Assembly (NCBI GenBank): GCA_965215035.1
Contig: OZ244040.1
Span: 186,001-250,000, forward strand
DNA from: Azophilus sp965215035
Lineage (GTDB): Bacteria > Pseudomonadota > Gammaproteobacteria > Pseudomonadales > Azotimanducaceae
Length of the DNA: 64,000 bases
Direction: 5' to 3'
Positions within the stretch are counted from its first letter, which is position 1. Each line of letters opens with the position of its first letter. The position numbers and the translations under genes are program-made. Positions 1 through 9,776 of this stretch are shown here, one piece after another. The notes under the pieces were generated by a model that ran no database searches, was not told the DNA's origin, and was given only the letters and a program-made list of their open reading frames with translations.

Positions 1-1736
<1,736 letters not shown>

Positions 1737-1784
1737 AACCGCCAGACCCGTACCGGCAGCGGCCGCGAACCCGCCGAACAGCCG

Positions 1785-1940
1785 ATGACCCCGGCGACCC
1801 GAAAGGCGCTGCTGGTGCCGGTCGCCGCCCTAGCCACCCTGTACCTTTGGTTGCCGTGCTTCCTGTTTCTGGGACTCCAGGTCGGCCCTCCGCACGGCAA
1901 CATCGGCATCGCGGCCCCTGTGGGCCCGACCGCGCTCTAG
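1785..1940 (+). CDS. possible 51-residue membrane peptide
   Basis: Short open frame from ATG 1785 to TAG 1940. Residues 9-29 form one hydrophobic stretch (LLVPVAALATLYLWLPCFLF) preceded by TRK, as in a single-span inner-membrane peptide. It starts 48 bases after the acetoacetyl-CoA synthetase stop, so it could be co-transcribed with it. No convincing ribosome binding site is visible and I do not recognise a family. It may be chance. Confidence 0.28.
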   Translation: MTPATRKALLVPVAALATLYLWLPCFLFLGLQVGPPHGNIGIAAPVGPTAL

Positions 1941-2257
1941 GGAAGCTCTGAGCCAGTGCACCTCCGCCTCGTTCGGAGTCGCGATAGTGCGATTGTTACT
2001 TTACTCGCAAAATCAAATACATATCGTATCTGAGTTGGGCCGCACATGCTTGGGCGGCGGTAGCCTCCGACTTGGATCAGAGGTTCCCTAGATCTATCTC
2101 CGCTCTATCACCAGACAACCCTGGCCGATATGGCACCGGGCCGATTGCGCCGGGCGGGGTCGATTACAACGGGTTGGCATCGCTTCGTTGGGGTCGCTAT
2201 GCTCTACTAGCGCGCCCATAGACAACTTGTCCGAACCGGGCTGGTGGAGGTAGCGGC
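1941..2257. other. intergenic, no gene seen
   Basis: No supported coding region. It ends with a GGTGGAGG Shine-Dalgarno stretch at about 2241-2248 that serves the next gene. No clear promoter or terminator was recognised. Confidence 0.5.
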
Positions 2258-3922
2258 ATGCGCGCACAACAGATATTCATGGAAAGCCTCGTTGCGCATG
2301 GGGTGGACAGCATATTCGGGAACCCGGGAACCACCGAGAACTCGTTGCTCGACCGGCTCGTCGATTATCCGCAGATACGCTACTACATGGCCCTGCACGA
2401 AGGCATTGCCGTGGGCGCCGCCAACTTCTACGCGCAGGCGACGGGCAGGACGGCGGTGGTCAACCTGCATGTCGCGCCGGGCCTCGGCAACGCCATTGGT
2501 ATGATCTACGGGGCGTTGAAGGTGCGTGCGCCAATGCTCGTGACCGCCGGCCAGCAGGATACGCGCTACCGGTTGCGGCAACCGCTTCTGGCCCACGACT
2601 TGGCCGCTATGGCAGCGCCGGTAACCAAGTGGAGTGTCGAACCCCAACACCCCGACGAGGTGGCGCCGATGCTGCGCCGGGCATTTCAGATTGCCGCGCA
2701 ACCCCCGGCCGGGCCTGTTTTCGTGTCCCTGCCCGTGAACATCATGGAAGGGGAAACAGGCGTCACGGATGGCAACCCCGCCACCGTGCACCAGGACACC
2801 CCGCCGGACCCACAGGGCGTGCGGAACGCTCTCAAGATGCTGCTTGCAAGCCGAGCACCCGCCATAGTGGCGGGCGATGACCTTGCCACCACCAAGGCCA
2901 CCGAGGCGCTGGCGGCCTTTGCCACAACCCTGGGCGCGCCGGTCTGGCAGGTGGGCCTGCGCGCGCAGGTGATATGCCCGAGCAGACACCCCAACTACAG
3001 GGGGCGGCTGCCGCTCGATACCGCGAGCATCCATAGGACGCTGGCAGGCTACGACCTGATTTTCCTGCTCGGTGGGTCGTTCTTCGACGAGCTGTGGTAC
3101 GACCCCACCGACCCGTTGCCCGGTGACGCCCGCATCATCGAGTTGCAGAACAGTGCAGACCAGCTTGCCTGCAACTACCGGGTGGACGCGGGGTTGACCG
3201 GTGGGCTCACCACCTGCCTGAACGGGCTCCTTCGAGAAATGCGTGCCCAGGGCGGCAGCGAATTCACCCGGGCCGCGACGGCCAGGAACGCCACGCTGGA
3301 GGCCGACAAGGCGAGCGACCGGGAAGCGGTTGGCGCACGCCTTGGGAAGTTGTGGGACCAGCGGCCCATGACACCCAGCCGGGCGCTGTACGAGGTTGCC
3401 AAGGCGGTTCCGGATGACGTTGTGATTGCGGACGAATCCATCACCGCATCCCAGGAGGTGTGGGACCATTTCAATTTTCGGCAACCCGGAGACTACTACG
3501 GTGGCCGGGGCGGCGGCATCGGCCAGGGCATAGCCGGCGCCATCGGCACCAAGATCGCCCACCCCGACAGGCCCGTGATTGCGCTTTCGGGGGACGGGTC
3601 CGCCATGTACAGCATCCAGGCACTCTGGACCGCCGCCCATCATCGCCTGCCGATCCTGTTCGTGATTCTCTCTAACCGGGAGTATCGCGTGCTCAAGCAC
3701 AACATGGACATCTACCGCAATCGATTCGATACCCGGTCGAACCGCCCCTACCCACACATGGCGCTGGAGGACCCCGTGCTTGGGTTCGTGGAAATGGCAC
3801 GCGGCATGGGCGTCGACGGCATCGAAGTCAACGAACCGGAGCAGGTGGCGCCCGCCATTCGCGAGGGCCTCTCCGCCGGGCGGCCCTACCTTGTCGACCT
3901 GGTGATTTCCGGCAAGGTTTAG
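2258..3922 (+). CDS. ThDP-dependent decarboxylase, benzoylformate-decarboxylase-like
   Basis: Thiamine-diphosphate enzyme of 554 residues, the usual length for benzoylformate decarboxylase and acetolactate synthase large-subunit relatives. The N-terminal pyrimidine-binding domain has NPGTTE (about 23-28), the activating glutamate in LHEG (about 48) and an active-site-type histidine in NLHVAPGLGNAIG (about 72). The C-terminal domain has the ThDP motif GDGS (about 444) with the partner SN about 28 residues on. The histidine and the RHPxxRG stretch resemble benzoylformate decarboxylase more than acetolactate synthase. That supports non-oxidative decarboxylation of an aromatic or branched 2-oxoacid, but the substrate is not proven. 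The start is set by GGAGG 7-12 bases upstream. It stands alone, with no visible mandelate pathway next to it. Confidence 0.85.
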   Translation: MRAQQIFMESLVAHGVDSIFGNPGTTENSLLDRLVDYPQIRYYMALHEGIAVGAANFYAQATGRTAVVNLHVAPGLGNAIGMIYGALKVRAPMLVTAGQQDTRYRLRQPLLAHDLAAMAAPVTKWSVEPQHPDEVAPMLRRAFQIAAQPPAGPVFVSLPVNIMEGETGVTDGNPATVHQDTPPDPQGVRNALKMLLASRAPAIVAGDDLATTKATEALAAFATTLGAPVWQVGLRAQVICPSRHPNYRGRLPLDTASIHRTLAGYDLIFLLGGSFFDELWYDPTDPLPGDARIIELQNSADQLACNYRVDAGLTGGLTTCLNGLLREMRAQGGSEFTRAATARNATLEADKASDREAVGARLGKLWDQRPMTPSRALYEVAKAVPDDVVIADESITASQEVWDHFNFRQPGDYYGGRGGGIGQGIAGAIGTKIAHPDRPVIALSGDGSAMYSIQALWTAAHHRLPILFVILSNREYRVLKHNMDIYRNRFDTRSNRPYPHMALEDPVLGFVEMARGMGVDGIEVNEPEQVAPAIREGLSAGRPYLVDLVISGKV

Positions 3923-3934
3923 CAGGCCTCCCGG

Positions 3935-3957
3935 TGGCCAGCGGCATCTGGCCGCCA
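3935..3957 (+). terminator. weak hairpin after the ThDP enzyme
   Basis: Just after the stop at 3922, GTGGCCAG and CTGGCC..CAC can pair across a short loop. There is no T-run, so an intrinsic terminator is only possible. No other signal is seen up to the MITE at 4188. Confidence 0.25.
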
Positions 3958-4176
3958 CGCCAGGGTCCAAGAATCAAAACGGAGCCACTACCACCGCAAC
4001 ATCAATTCTCACTCTGGCGCACAACTTCACTGTTCGGCGCGTAACACCCCGCATTTCCGGCTTGATTCCGGCCAAGTTGACCGGCAAACCCTTCCCGTGC
4101 AGGGGCTGAAAGCCGAAATGAGAATTACTGCCATCGCGCATCGAAAAGGGTGTGCGTCAGATTTGTGATGGATAGT

Positions 4177-4348
4177 GGAGGGGACAGCAGGGCCATCCCA
4201 AAGTCGCCTACTAGCCCTCCGCAAAGCACTATATAGATGGTTTTCGAACATTTTTCGGAAAATTCGGCAACATTTTTCGGAATCTAATGAGCTTTGTGAA
4301 ATTTTATCTGAAGGGTGAACTCTTTGGGATGGCCCTGGGAGGGGACAG
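4177..4348 (+). mobile_element. MITE family 1, copy 1, with target duplication
   Basis: Non-coding 150-bp element at 4188-4337 with perfect 16-bp terminal inverted repeats: CAGGGCCATCCCAAAG at the left and CTTTGGGATGGCCCTG at the right. It is flanked by an 11-bp direct repeat, GGAGGGGACAG, at 4177-4187 and 4338-4348. The interior is AT-rich and carries ATTTTTCGGAA twice. Two more full copies lie at 36578-36727 and 57537-57686, each exactly 150 bp. There is no coding capacity, so it must be moved by a transposase supplied in trans. A 10-12-bp target duplication is reminiscent of IS4-family elements, which is inference only. Confidence 0.88.
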
Positions 4349-4399
4349 AGAGTAGGAGGCATTGGCGGCGTTTTCTGACAGTATATCGGAGAATCTCCC

Positions 4400-4640
4400 A
4401 TGTCCATCGAACCGGAACTCCAAGCCTTGAAGGAACACCGCGAACACCCGGTCCGCGAGTTGACCACCTTGGGCGATGTGCAATCCGGCTCCCTGGTACC
4501 GCGTTACCGCCGGCGCAGCAAACCGAGTTGTCACTGTGCCGCGGAAGGCGATCCCGGCCACGGTCCGAGTTGGTCCCTGACGCGGCGTGTCCAAGGCAAG
4601 ACAGTCACTCGCATCATCCCGCCTTCGGAAGTCCCCTCGG
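4400..4640 (+). pseudogene. DUF6788-like gene, truncated
   Basis: Starts with ATG and codes for about 80 residues containing VPRYRRRSKPSCHCAAEGDPGHGPSW, close to the DUF6788 pattern RYRRCGKPxCxCxxGxGHGP. That family is often found beside transposons. The usual first cysteine of the pattern appears as serine. The reading frame then runs into the reverse complement of vapB/vapC, so recognisable homology ends near 4640. The function of the family is not established. The junction suggests a recombination that cut both this gene and the facing vapC. Confidence 0.55.
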
Positions 4641-4673
4641 TGCAAGGAGGATGTTCGTGTCCGCCGCAATCAC
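4640..4673 (-). pseudogene. vapC: vapC toxin, only the first codons remain
   Basis: On the minus strand a GTG at 4673 overlaps the vapB stop (GTGA) and reads VIAADTNILL. That is the N-terminal strand of a PIN-domain toxin, including the first catalytic aspartate. Homology stops after about ten residues where the DUF6788 remnant begins. The toxin is therefore lost and the antitoxin is orphaned. Confidence 0.6.
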
Positions 4674-4912
4674 TCTCCGTGCTCCTTATAGATCACTTCC
4701 CGGAGTTTCGCCCAATCAGCGTTCCGGTACTCCTCCCGGAACCCGCGCCCGCCAACGCTGGCGTCGCGGAGCCGGAACTGACTTGAGCGCTCCACGCTGA
4801 GCACATTGTGCGGCCCACGTTCGACGAGCGCCCGGAGTGTGGTGTTTTCGTGCGCGGCCAGCGCTTTCGCCCGACCGATAAGGTCATCGGAAATTTCGAT
4901 GGTCGTTTTCAA
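4670..4912 (-). CDS. vapB: VapB-type antitoxin, orphaned
   Basis: Antitoxin of about 80 residues. The N-terminal LKTTIEISDDLIGRAKALAA is the ribbon-helix-helix DNA-binding part. The C-terminal half (REEYRNADWAKLREVIY) is the type that wraps a PIN-domain toxin. I choose the TTG at 4912 because family members begin at this KTTIEIS; the frame stays open to a TTG at 4936. Its former partner vapC overlaps the stop but is cut after ten codons. A near-palindrome just upstream looks like its operator. It could persist as a remnant or as an anti-addiction module. Confidence 0.7.
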   Translation of the reverse strand: MKTTIEISDDLIGRAKALAAHENTTLRALVERGPHNVLSVERSSQFRLRDASVGGRGFREEYRNADWAKLREVIYKEHGE

Positions 4913-4922
4913 GGTATGGGTT

Positions 4923-4942
4923 CCCGTATAGCGCAATATGGG
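4923..4942. promoter_or_regulatory. near-palindrome upstream of vapB, candidate operator
   Basis: The 20 bases CCCGTATAGCGCAATATGGG match their own reverse complement at 16 of 20 positions. They sit 10 bases upstream of the chosen vapB start. VapB proteins autoregulate by binding such inverted repeats, so this is a plausible operator. This is position and symmetry only. Confidence 0.4.
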
Positions 4943-5018
4943 TAGTCACCCTAGCAACCTTGCCACCCGCTTTGCGATCAATCCTGTGTACCGGCTCAAT
5001 ACCTTTGGCGCTGAGTGA

Positions 5019-5184
5019 TCAAGCGGCCTCCAGGGCGACAAGGTACTCGTTTGGCGTCCGATAGGCGAACGATGCGTGGGGACGCTCGTAGTCGAAGAAG
5101 AACTCGTACCCGGCGAGCCGGGGGGTGGCATGCTCGACCGTCAACGGCCCGTCGTGGAGGCTCCAGAACTCGGCCCGGGCCGAG
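5019..5184 (-). pseudogene. IS481/IS3-type transposase, C-terminal remnant
   Basis: The minus strand reads FWSLHDGPLT, then YEFFFDYERPHASFAYRTPNEYL and a stop at 5019-5021. This is the end of a DDE integrase-core transposase; the pattern YNxxRPHxALGYxTPxEY is conserved. Only about 54 C-terminal residues remain. The upstream part is replaced by an IS91 fragment on the other strand. Confidence 0.65.
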
Positions 5185-5187
5185 CGA

Positions 5188-5603
5188 GTGGGTGCTCACC
5201 GTCCCCTATCCCCTGCGTTTCCCGTTCGCCGCCCAGCCCCAGTTACCGAGCCAGGTTCTCGGCGTCGTCTACCGCGCGATCTCGACCGACCTCCTCAAGA
5301 GGACCGGGTTCACCGTCGCCTCCGGCGCGAAGACCGGTGCCGTCACCCTTATCCAGCGTTTCGGCTCGGCGCTCAACCTCAACATCCACTTCCACATGCT
5401 TTTCCTCGAGGGGGTGTATTCATTCGGTCGTGCACGACCAAAGTTCCATCGCGCGCCCCGACCGGCTCCCCACGAGCTCGAGAAGCTACTGCATCGCACA
5501 GGTCAGCGTGTGGCCAGGTTGCTGAAACGACAGGGCCTGCTCGTCCGTGACCCGGACCACGATTTCCTCGACTTCGAGCCTTGTGAGGCGTTCGATCACC
5601 TCG
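5188..5603 (+). pseudogene. IS91-family transposase fragment A
   Basis: Internal piece of an IS91-family rolling-circle transposase. It begins at WVLTVPYPLRFPFA and includes the HUH-type motif NIHFHMLFLEGV. It runs through HRTGQRVARLLKRQGLLVRD and stops matching after AFDHL. Both ends are broken. Bases 5434-5603 are identical by eye to 21093-21262, and the first part is about 97% alike to the inverted fragment at 17.5-18.2 kb. No full-length copy exists in this window. Confidence 0.8.
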
Positions 5604-5878
5604 ACGCCCCCAACCAGGACAGGCTGTTCTAGAACACCGCCCGACGCTCGCCTGCAACCCCAGCCTTTTCCAAGATGCCCTTGCGCGCAACTTTCGCCAC
5701 GTTTCGGTCCCTCGCAACCTCAGCCCACCACGGTCTACGACCCCCTGCCGCAGATCCACGACCCATCACCCATCAGGTCTACGTCCCAGCTCTCACATTT
5801 CAGGCGGTTATTTTTCCTATCCGCTTATCAATCAGGCTATCTGTGCCGGCCTGCCCTTGACTTACACAGTGAGGGCCC
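5604..5878. other. intergenic, no gene seen
   Basis: Between IS91 fragment A and the convergent SnoaL-like gene. A few short open frames exist but none resembles a protein family. Composition becomes AT-richer toward 5800, the start of the accessory block. Confidence 0.5.
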
Positions 5879-6421
5879 TCATTTCGCGCCCCAATTTCCA
5901 TAGATCGGATCATCAGGTGCAAACCCTCCGTGGTTGGGACTATCGGTAAGTCCAAACTTATCCCATTCTGACCGACTTTCCTGGTACTGATTCCAATCCC
6001 AGAGACAAACCCGGTGAAGGATCTTCCATAGCCCCGCGCGCTTTTCGTAGAGATCCTTGTATCGTCCACCGAGAAGCCAAAAATCGTCTTTGTCCGAGTC
6101 CTCAGTTGGAATCAGATGCGCGGCTATGAAATAGGTTTCAACTTTTGCTTGGTTGCCCAGCAGTTCTATCTGGACATTGCTCACATGGTGATTGACGCTT
6201 TTGAACAGGCCTTTGCTCGCAACCGCGAATTCACAGAAATCATGGGTGTTCCCGACGAAACCACCATGATCATCGGTGCCATCTTCCCAGTAGGCGTCCT
6301 TAAGCATGTCAATATCCAGACGATCCGCGCCGCGGCAGTACTTGACGAGATTCTCGTAAATCGCCTGCCTGTCCAGTGATTCGCGCACCGCAACAAGTTC
6401 ATCGCTAGATAGCTGATCCAT
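5879..6421 (-). CDS. SnoaL-like / NTF2-fold protein
   Basis: Protein of 180 residues with the SnoaL_4 arrangement. An N-terminal helix (RQAIYENLVKYCRGADRLD) is followed by the acidic loop YWEDGTDDHGGF. The cone-shaped sheet ends in GGRYKDLYEKRAGLWKILHRVCLWDWN. Relatives are dehydratases, isomerases or small-substrate hydroxylase partners in catabolic and polyketide clusters; the exact reaction cannot be read from sequence. It lies 13 bases downstream of the truncated LLM gene, as the last gene of a leftward run that also contains a ketopantoate-reductase-like enzyme and a D-aminoacylase. A second, exported SnoaL-like protein lies at 14.1 kb. Confidence 0.8.
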   Translation of the reverse strand: MDQLSSDELVAVRESLDRQAIYENLVKYCRGADRLDIDMLKDAYWEDGTDDHGGFVGNTHDFCEFAVASKGLFKSVNHHVSNVQIELLGNQAKVETYFIAAHLIPTEDSDKDDFWLLGGRYKDLYEKRAGLWKILHRVCLWDWNQYQESRSEWDKFGLTDSPNHGGFAPDDPIYGNWGAK

Positions 6422-6434
6422 CGGTCGCTCCTTT

Positions 6435-6821
6435 CTAAACGGACCTGAACACTCGAGCCCAGTCCTCTAGTGCCTCCTCCTGCCCATGCACCAGTTGCAC
6501 AGTGACCTGGCTGTAACCGGCTTCCGCCAAAGTTCGCATGTTACCGACCAGTTCGTCATACGTGCCGCTCATGGTCGTCGCCCTCACCAGGTCCGGTGAG
6601 TACAGCGGGGCCTCTTCCGGGCGCACGAACATGAGATGGCCCCGGTGGTTTTGAAGGTACTTGGCATCCCACGGCTCGAAACGATCATGTTCCTTCATGT
6701 AGGCCTGATGCAGCTGACCAATCGGACCATCGGAGGATGGCCCTCCCATCGGGGAGAGGGCGTCGGAAAGGTTATGCATGATCACCGCCGTGGAAGGTGC
6801 CGCCTGATTCCATATCCGGTT
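6435..6821 (-). pseudogene. luciferase-like flavin/F420 monooxygenase, 5'-truncated
   Basis: Encodes only the C-terminal third of an LLM-class oxidoreductase (normally about 330-350 residues). It includes STAVIMHNLSDALSPMGGP, HLMFVRPEEAPLYSPDLV and AEAGYSQVTVQLVHGQEEALEDWARV. The family-like frame continues upstream of the GTG at 6785 to an in-frame TGA at 6822-6824, then abuts the end of the next gene at 6837. The N-terminal two thirds, including the flavin-binding barrel, are missing. The product is almost certainly inactive, so the downstream SnoaL-like gene has lost its natural upstream partner. Confidence 0.7.
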
Positions 6822-6836
6822 TCAAGCCTTGTTCTT

Positions 6837-7868
6837 TTACGCGCCAACCTGATCCAAACGCTCTATCAGACTGCGCAACATCGGCAGCTTCCTCCCCCGC
6901 CCCTCCTCGCGAGACAAGATGTCGCGGGATATGCCGATGTCCTGGGCCATGACCTTTCCACCATGGTGAAACCTATTGAATGCATGGAAGTCGAGCGGCA
7001 ACGCAGCCTTGGACGTACCCTCCCACATTTTTGCAAGTAGGTTCAGTGGTCCACCAAGAGCGGCAGCCACTTTGCCCAGGAAGCCGTATTGCGGCAGCGC
7101 TACGATTTCCGCCGTGGCCTTCTCCGCAAGTCGCCAGGTTTCGGTCTTGAACATGTCTTCAGGCTCCGGCCAGCCTTCAATCACAAACGCAACGAACGAT
7201 GGGGAAAGGAAGTATGACGCGCAGTCCGCAACACGTAGATTGGGCATGACCGTGCAGGTCGAAACGCCGGAGCGACCGTACAGTTCGGCAAGCTCCTTTC
7301 CGAGGTTGCGATTGGTGCGGGTCAACATCAAACCCGCTTTGCCATTGCCCAAATGGGTGTACGCAAACACGCAACCCGCCAATCCCTCCTGGTCAATACT
7401 CTCATCGAAGCGCTGACCTGGTAGCGGTACGTTATGACTCAATAGGGAAAAGCTGCCAAACAGACACCGGTCAATTGGAAATCCGGTGTGTTTGACAATA
7501 AAGTCCTCTATACCCTCCGCGACACCCAGACACCCCAACACTGGGTTGCTTGCTCGAACGGCATTTCCCAAGTCTCGAAGCAAGGCCACACCCTCGTCAG
7601 AGTGCATGGCAAAGCCATCCAGAGTGGTGAGCACGTAGTCAAACTTCCTCGCGGCAACCTCATCCATATCGCAAACGGTGTCGTAGTCATCGAACAACTT
7701 GACTTCGTGGTCTTCGTAACAATAGAGCCGCTTGGGTTTCCGGGCCATCTCTTCCAAGCGACTGGGCCGAACGAAGAAAGTGACGTCGACCCCTGACAAG
7801 GCGAAATGGTAGCCTGTGACCAGTCCACCCGCGCCCGCGCCAACAATCAGAACGTTCACGTTTGGCAA
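6837..7868 (-). CDS. ketopantoate reductase family (PanE/ApbA-like) oxidoreductase
   Basis: NAD(P)-dependent reductase of 343 residues. The N-terminal Rossmann motif is VLIVGAGAGGLVTGYHFALSG, followed by VDVTFFVRP. The C-terminal helical domain carries family-like features such as KAALPLDFHAFNRFHHGGKVMAQD, corresponding to the substrate-binding segment. True panE products are about 300 residues. The length and cluster context suggest a reductase for another 2-oxo acid or keto intermediate. The start is a TTG at 7868 or the GTG at 7859, which begins directly at the nucleotide-binding strand. It lies 30 bases downstream of the D-aminoacylase-like gene in the same direction. Confidence 0.78.
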   Translation of the reverse strand: MPNVNVLIVGAGAGGLVTGYHFALSGVDVTFFVRPSRLEEMARKPKRLYCYEDHEVKLFDDYDTVCDMDEVAARKFDYVLTTLDGFAMHSDEGVALLRDLGNAVRASNPVLGCLGVAEGIEDFIVKHTGFPIDRCLFGSFSLLSHNVPLPGQRFDESIDQEGLAGCVFAYTHLGNGKAGLMLTRTNRNLGKELAELYGRSGVSTCTVMPNLRVADCASYFLSPSFVAFVIEGWPEPEDMFKTETWRLAEKATAEIVALPQYGFLGKVAAALGGPLNLLAKMWEGTSKAALPLDFHAFNRFHHGGKVMAQDIGISRDILSREEGRGRKLPMLRSLIERLDQVGA

Positions 7869-7898
7869 CGCGTCGGTTGGCGACGTGTTCGCTCGCCG

Positions 7899-9641
7899 TC
7901 AGGCCGCCTTGCTGAGGAGCGCGTCGATCCCGGCTCCCTGATTCGAGACGAGTCGTCCGGGCATCGCGTTGCCGCAGGTCTCACTCTTGTTGAAGATCGG
8001 CTCGCCGTTGACGATGACCCAGTCGATGCCCCGCGCCGGCACGATGCGTCGCCAGTCACCGTTCGGAAGGTCGTTCCGAATGGCGTAGTTGTCACGCTCG
8101 TACCCGATCGAGTCGTAGTCGTAGATGTAGAGATCGGCGGCATTGCCTTCGACCAAGGTTCCGCGCCGGTCGAGTCCCAGAATCCGGGCGGGGAGCTGGC
8201 TCATCCGGAAATGGGCCTCCTCAAGCGACAGGAGTCCTTCCTCCCGCACCAGCCACGAGATCATCTCCGTCGAGTAATGCCCACCGGAGAAGAACTTGAC
8301 GTGGGCTCCGCCATCCGAAGTGCCGGGTATGCAGCGCTTGTGGCGAGCAATTTCAGCGTTAAATGCAGCATCCTGGCTGAGGACGTCTGTGGTGCGGAAA
8401 TCGGCGTCGAGACCTGACCGGGCTACGATGTCGAAGAACACGTCGGTGACCGGCCGCCGCGTCTCGGCGGCGATCTCGCCAACGAGCTTGCCTTCGAACT
8501 GGGTGTAATCGCTCGCGCCGTGGCTCCGGTGGAGGAAGTACGACTCGAGAGAGCCTCCAGAGGTCATCATGGCTTCAGGGTCGTAACCCTCGCGCATTCG
8601 CGCCAGGTATTCGGCATCGCTCGCCTTGGCAAGCTTGGCCTCATCGTCGCTAATGCTGAACTCGCGGAAGAGCGGGACCGCGTCCCACAAATTCCATTCC
8701 CGAACTCGGAATTCGGTCCAAATTCGACAAACCAAGCTCTGGCCATAGATTTGCAGGCCGCGCGCCTCACAACTGTCGAGCCATTCGAGGCGGCTCGGGT
8801 GGAAGTCCGGCATGGGGTCGAAGGGAGCCACGAGGTTGCTGATGATCGGCCGACCGCTTCGCATCGCCAATTCCTCGGCGACGTGGCGGTAGTCGGCGAC
8901 GGGACTGTCGCAAAGAATCTGGATGCATCCCTCGCCCCGTTCCCGAAGGGCGTCGGCGACCGCGTAGGCATTCTCGACCGGCATGGAATCAGTCGGCATC
9001 GGCGTGCCGTCAATGTCGACGTGGCCGTTGCTGTCGCCCTGTTGGGTCAGCGAGAAGCCGATCGCGCCGCAGTCCATCGCTTCGTGCAGCATGTCCTGGA
9101 GCTGCTGCCGCTCCGCGGCGTTGGCCAGCCGGTGCTTGGCCGCGTCGATGCCCATCACATAGATGAGCATCGAGTTCAGCGGGATGTAGCTGGCCAGGTT
9201 GATGCCGAGCGGCTGTCGCTTCATGTGCTCGATCCATTCGGGGAACGTGCTCCAGTCCCAGCCCAGTTCCTGCTTCATCGCGGCGTAGGGCACCTGCTCG
9301 GTGTTTTCCATCATCAGCATGTAGCGCTCGCGATCGTCCGGCAGGCAGGGCGAGAAGCCGAAGCCGCAGTTGCCCACGGCGACGGTGGTGCATCCGTGCC
9401 AGCTCGAGCTCGTGCAGTAGGGGTCCCAGTGGATCGGGGCGTCGTAGTGGGTATGGGGATCGATCACGCCCGGGGCAATGATTCGCCCTTGTGCGTCGAT
9501 CTCGCGGGTCGCGCTGTAGTCACCGAGGGATCCGATCTTCTCGATGCGGCCACCCAAGATTCCGATATCAGCGACGTACCGGGGGAATTGGGTGCCGTCG
9601 ACGACGGTTCCAGACTTGAGTACCAGGTCATAGTGAGGCAT
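7899..9641 (-). CDS. N-acyl-D-amino-acid deacylase family amidohydrolase
   Basis: Metal-dependent amidohydrolase of 580 residues, similar in length to D-aminoacylases and D-hydantoinase-like enzymes. The metal motif PGVIDPHTHYDAP (about 59-71) and the cysteine-containing loop TTVAVGNCGFGFSPC (about 90) are characteristic of the N-acyl-D-amino-acid deacylase branch. The late DGGAHV motif supplies the catalytic aspartate. The start is set by GGAGG ten bases before ATG 9641; the frame itself runs further upstream. It is first in a leftward cluster with a PanE-like reductase and a SnoaL-like protein. A perfect inverted repeat lies about 80 bases upstream and may control it. The substrate is unknown. 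Confidence 0.85.
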   Translation of the reverse strand: MPHYDLVLKSGTVVDGTQFPRYVADIGILGGRIEKIGSLGDYSATREIDAQGRIIAPGVIDPHTHYDAPIHWDPYCTSSSWHGCTTVAVGNCGFGFSPCLPDDRERYMLMMENTEQVPYAAMKQELGWDWSTFPEWIEHMKRQPLGINLASYIPLNSMLIYVMGIDAAKHRLANAAERQQLQDMLHEAMDCGAIGFSLTQQGDSNGHVDIDGTPMPTDSMPVENAYAVADALRERGEGCIQILCDSPVADYRHVAEELAMRSGRPIISNLVAPFDPMPDFHPSRLEWLDSCEARGLQIYGQSLVCRIWTEFRVREWNLWDAVPLFREFSISDDEAKLAKASDAEYLARMREGYDPEAMMTSGGSLESYFLHRSHGASDYTQFEGKLVGEIAAETRRPVTDVFFDIVARSGLDADFRTTDVLSQDAAFNAEIARHKRCIPGTSDGGAHVKFFSGGHYSTEMISWLVREEGLLSLEEAHFRMSQLPARILGLDRRGTLVEGNAADLYIYDYDSIGYERDNYAIRNDLPNGDWRRIVPARGIDWVIVNGEPIFNKSETCGNAMPGRLVSNQGAGIDALLSKAA

Positions 9642-9718
9642 GCGGTTGTTTCCTCCGACTTTGAGTCGATTCCTACTTGATAATACGCAAGAATACCACA
9701 ACGATGTGCTGTAGCATA

Positions 9719-9741
9719 TGTAGCGTAGAAATTACGCTACA
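9719..9741. promoter_or_regulatory. perfect 9-bp inverted repeat, candidate operator
   Basis: The arms TGTAGCGTA (9719-9727) and TACGCTACA (9733-9741) are exact reverse complements around a 5-base AT-rich spacer. The repeat sits between the divergent D-aminoacylase-like gene and the esterase pseudogene. Size and symmetry fit a dimeric repressor site (TetR-, GntR- or MarR-like). No such regulator is encoded beside it. Confidence 0.5.
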
Positions 9742-9776
9742 TATTTTGCGATTGGTTCGAGAGGAGTGCATTCGAG

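Noticed and set aside
2207..3970. Minus-strand open frame of 587 codons over the ThDP enzyme
   Set aside because: No family resemblance. It is the GC-driven shadow of the plus-strand gene, which has a ribosome site and clear motifs.
8520..9680. Plus-strand open frame of 386 codons
   Set aside because: Antisense shadow of the D-aminoacylase-like gene, with low-complexity valine/arginine/alanine composition.
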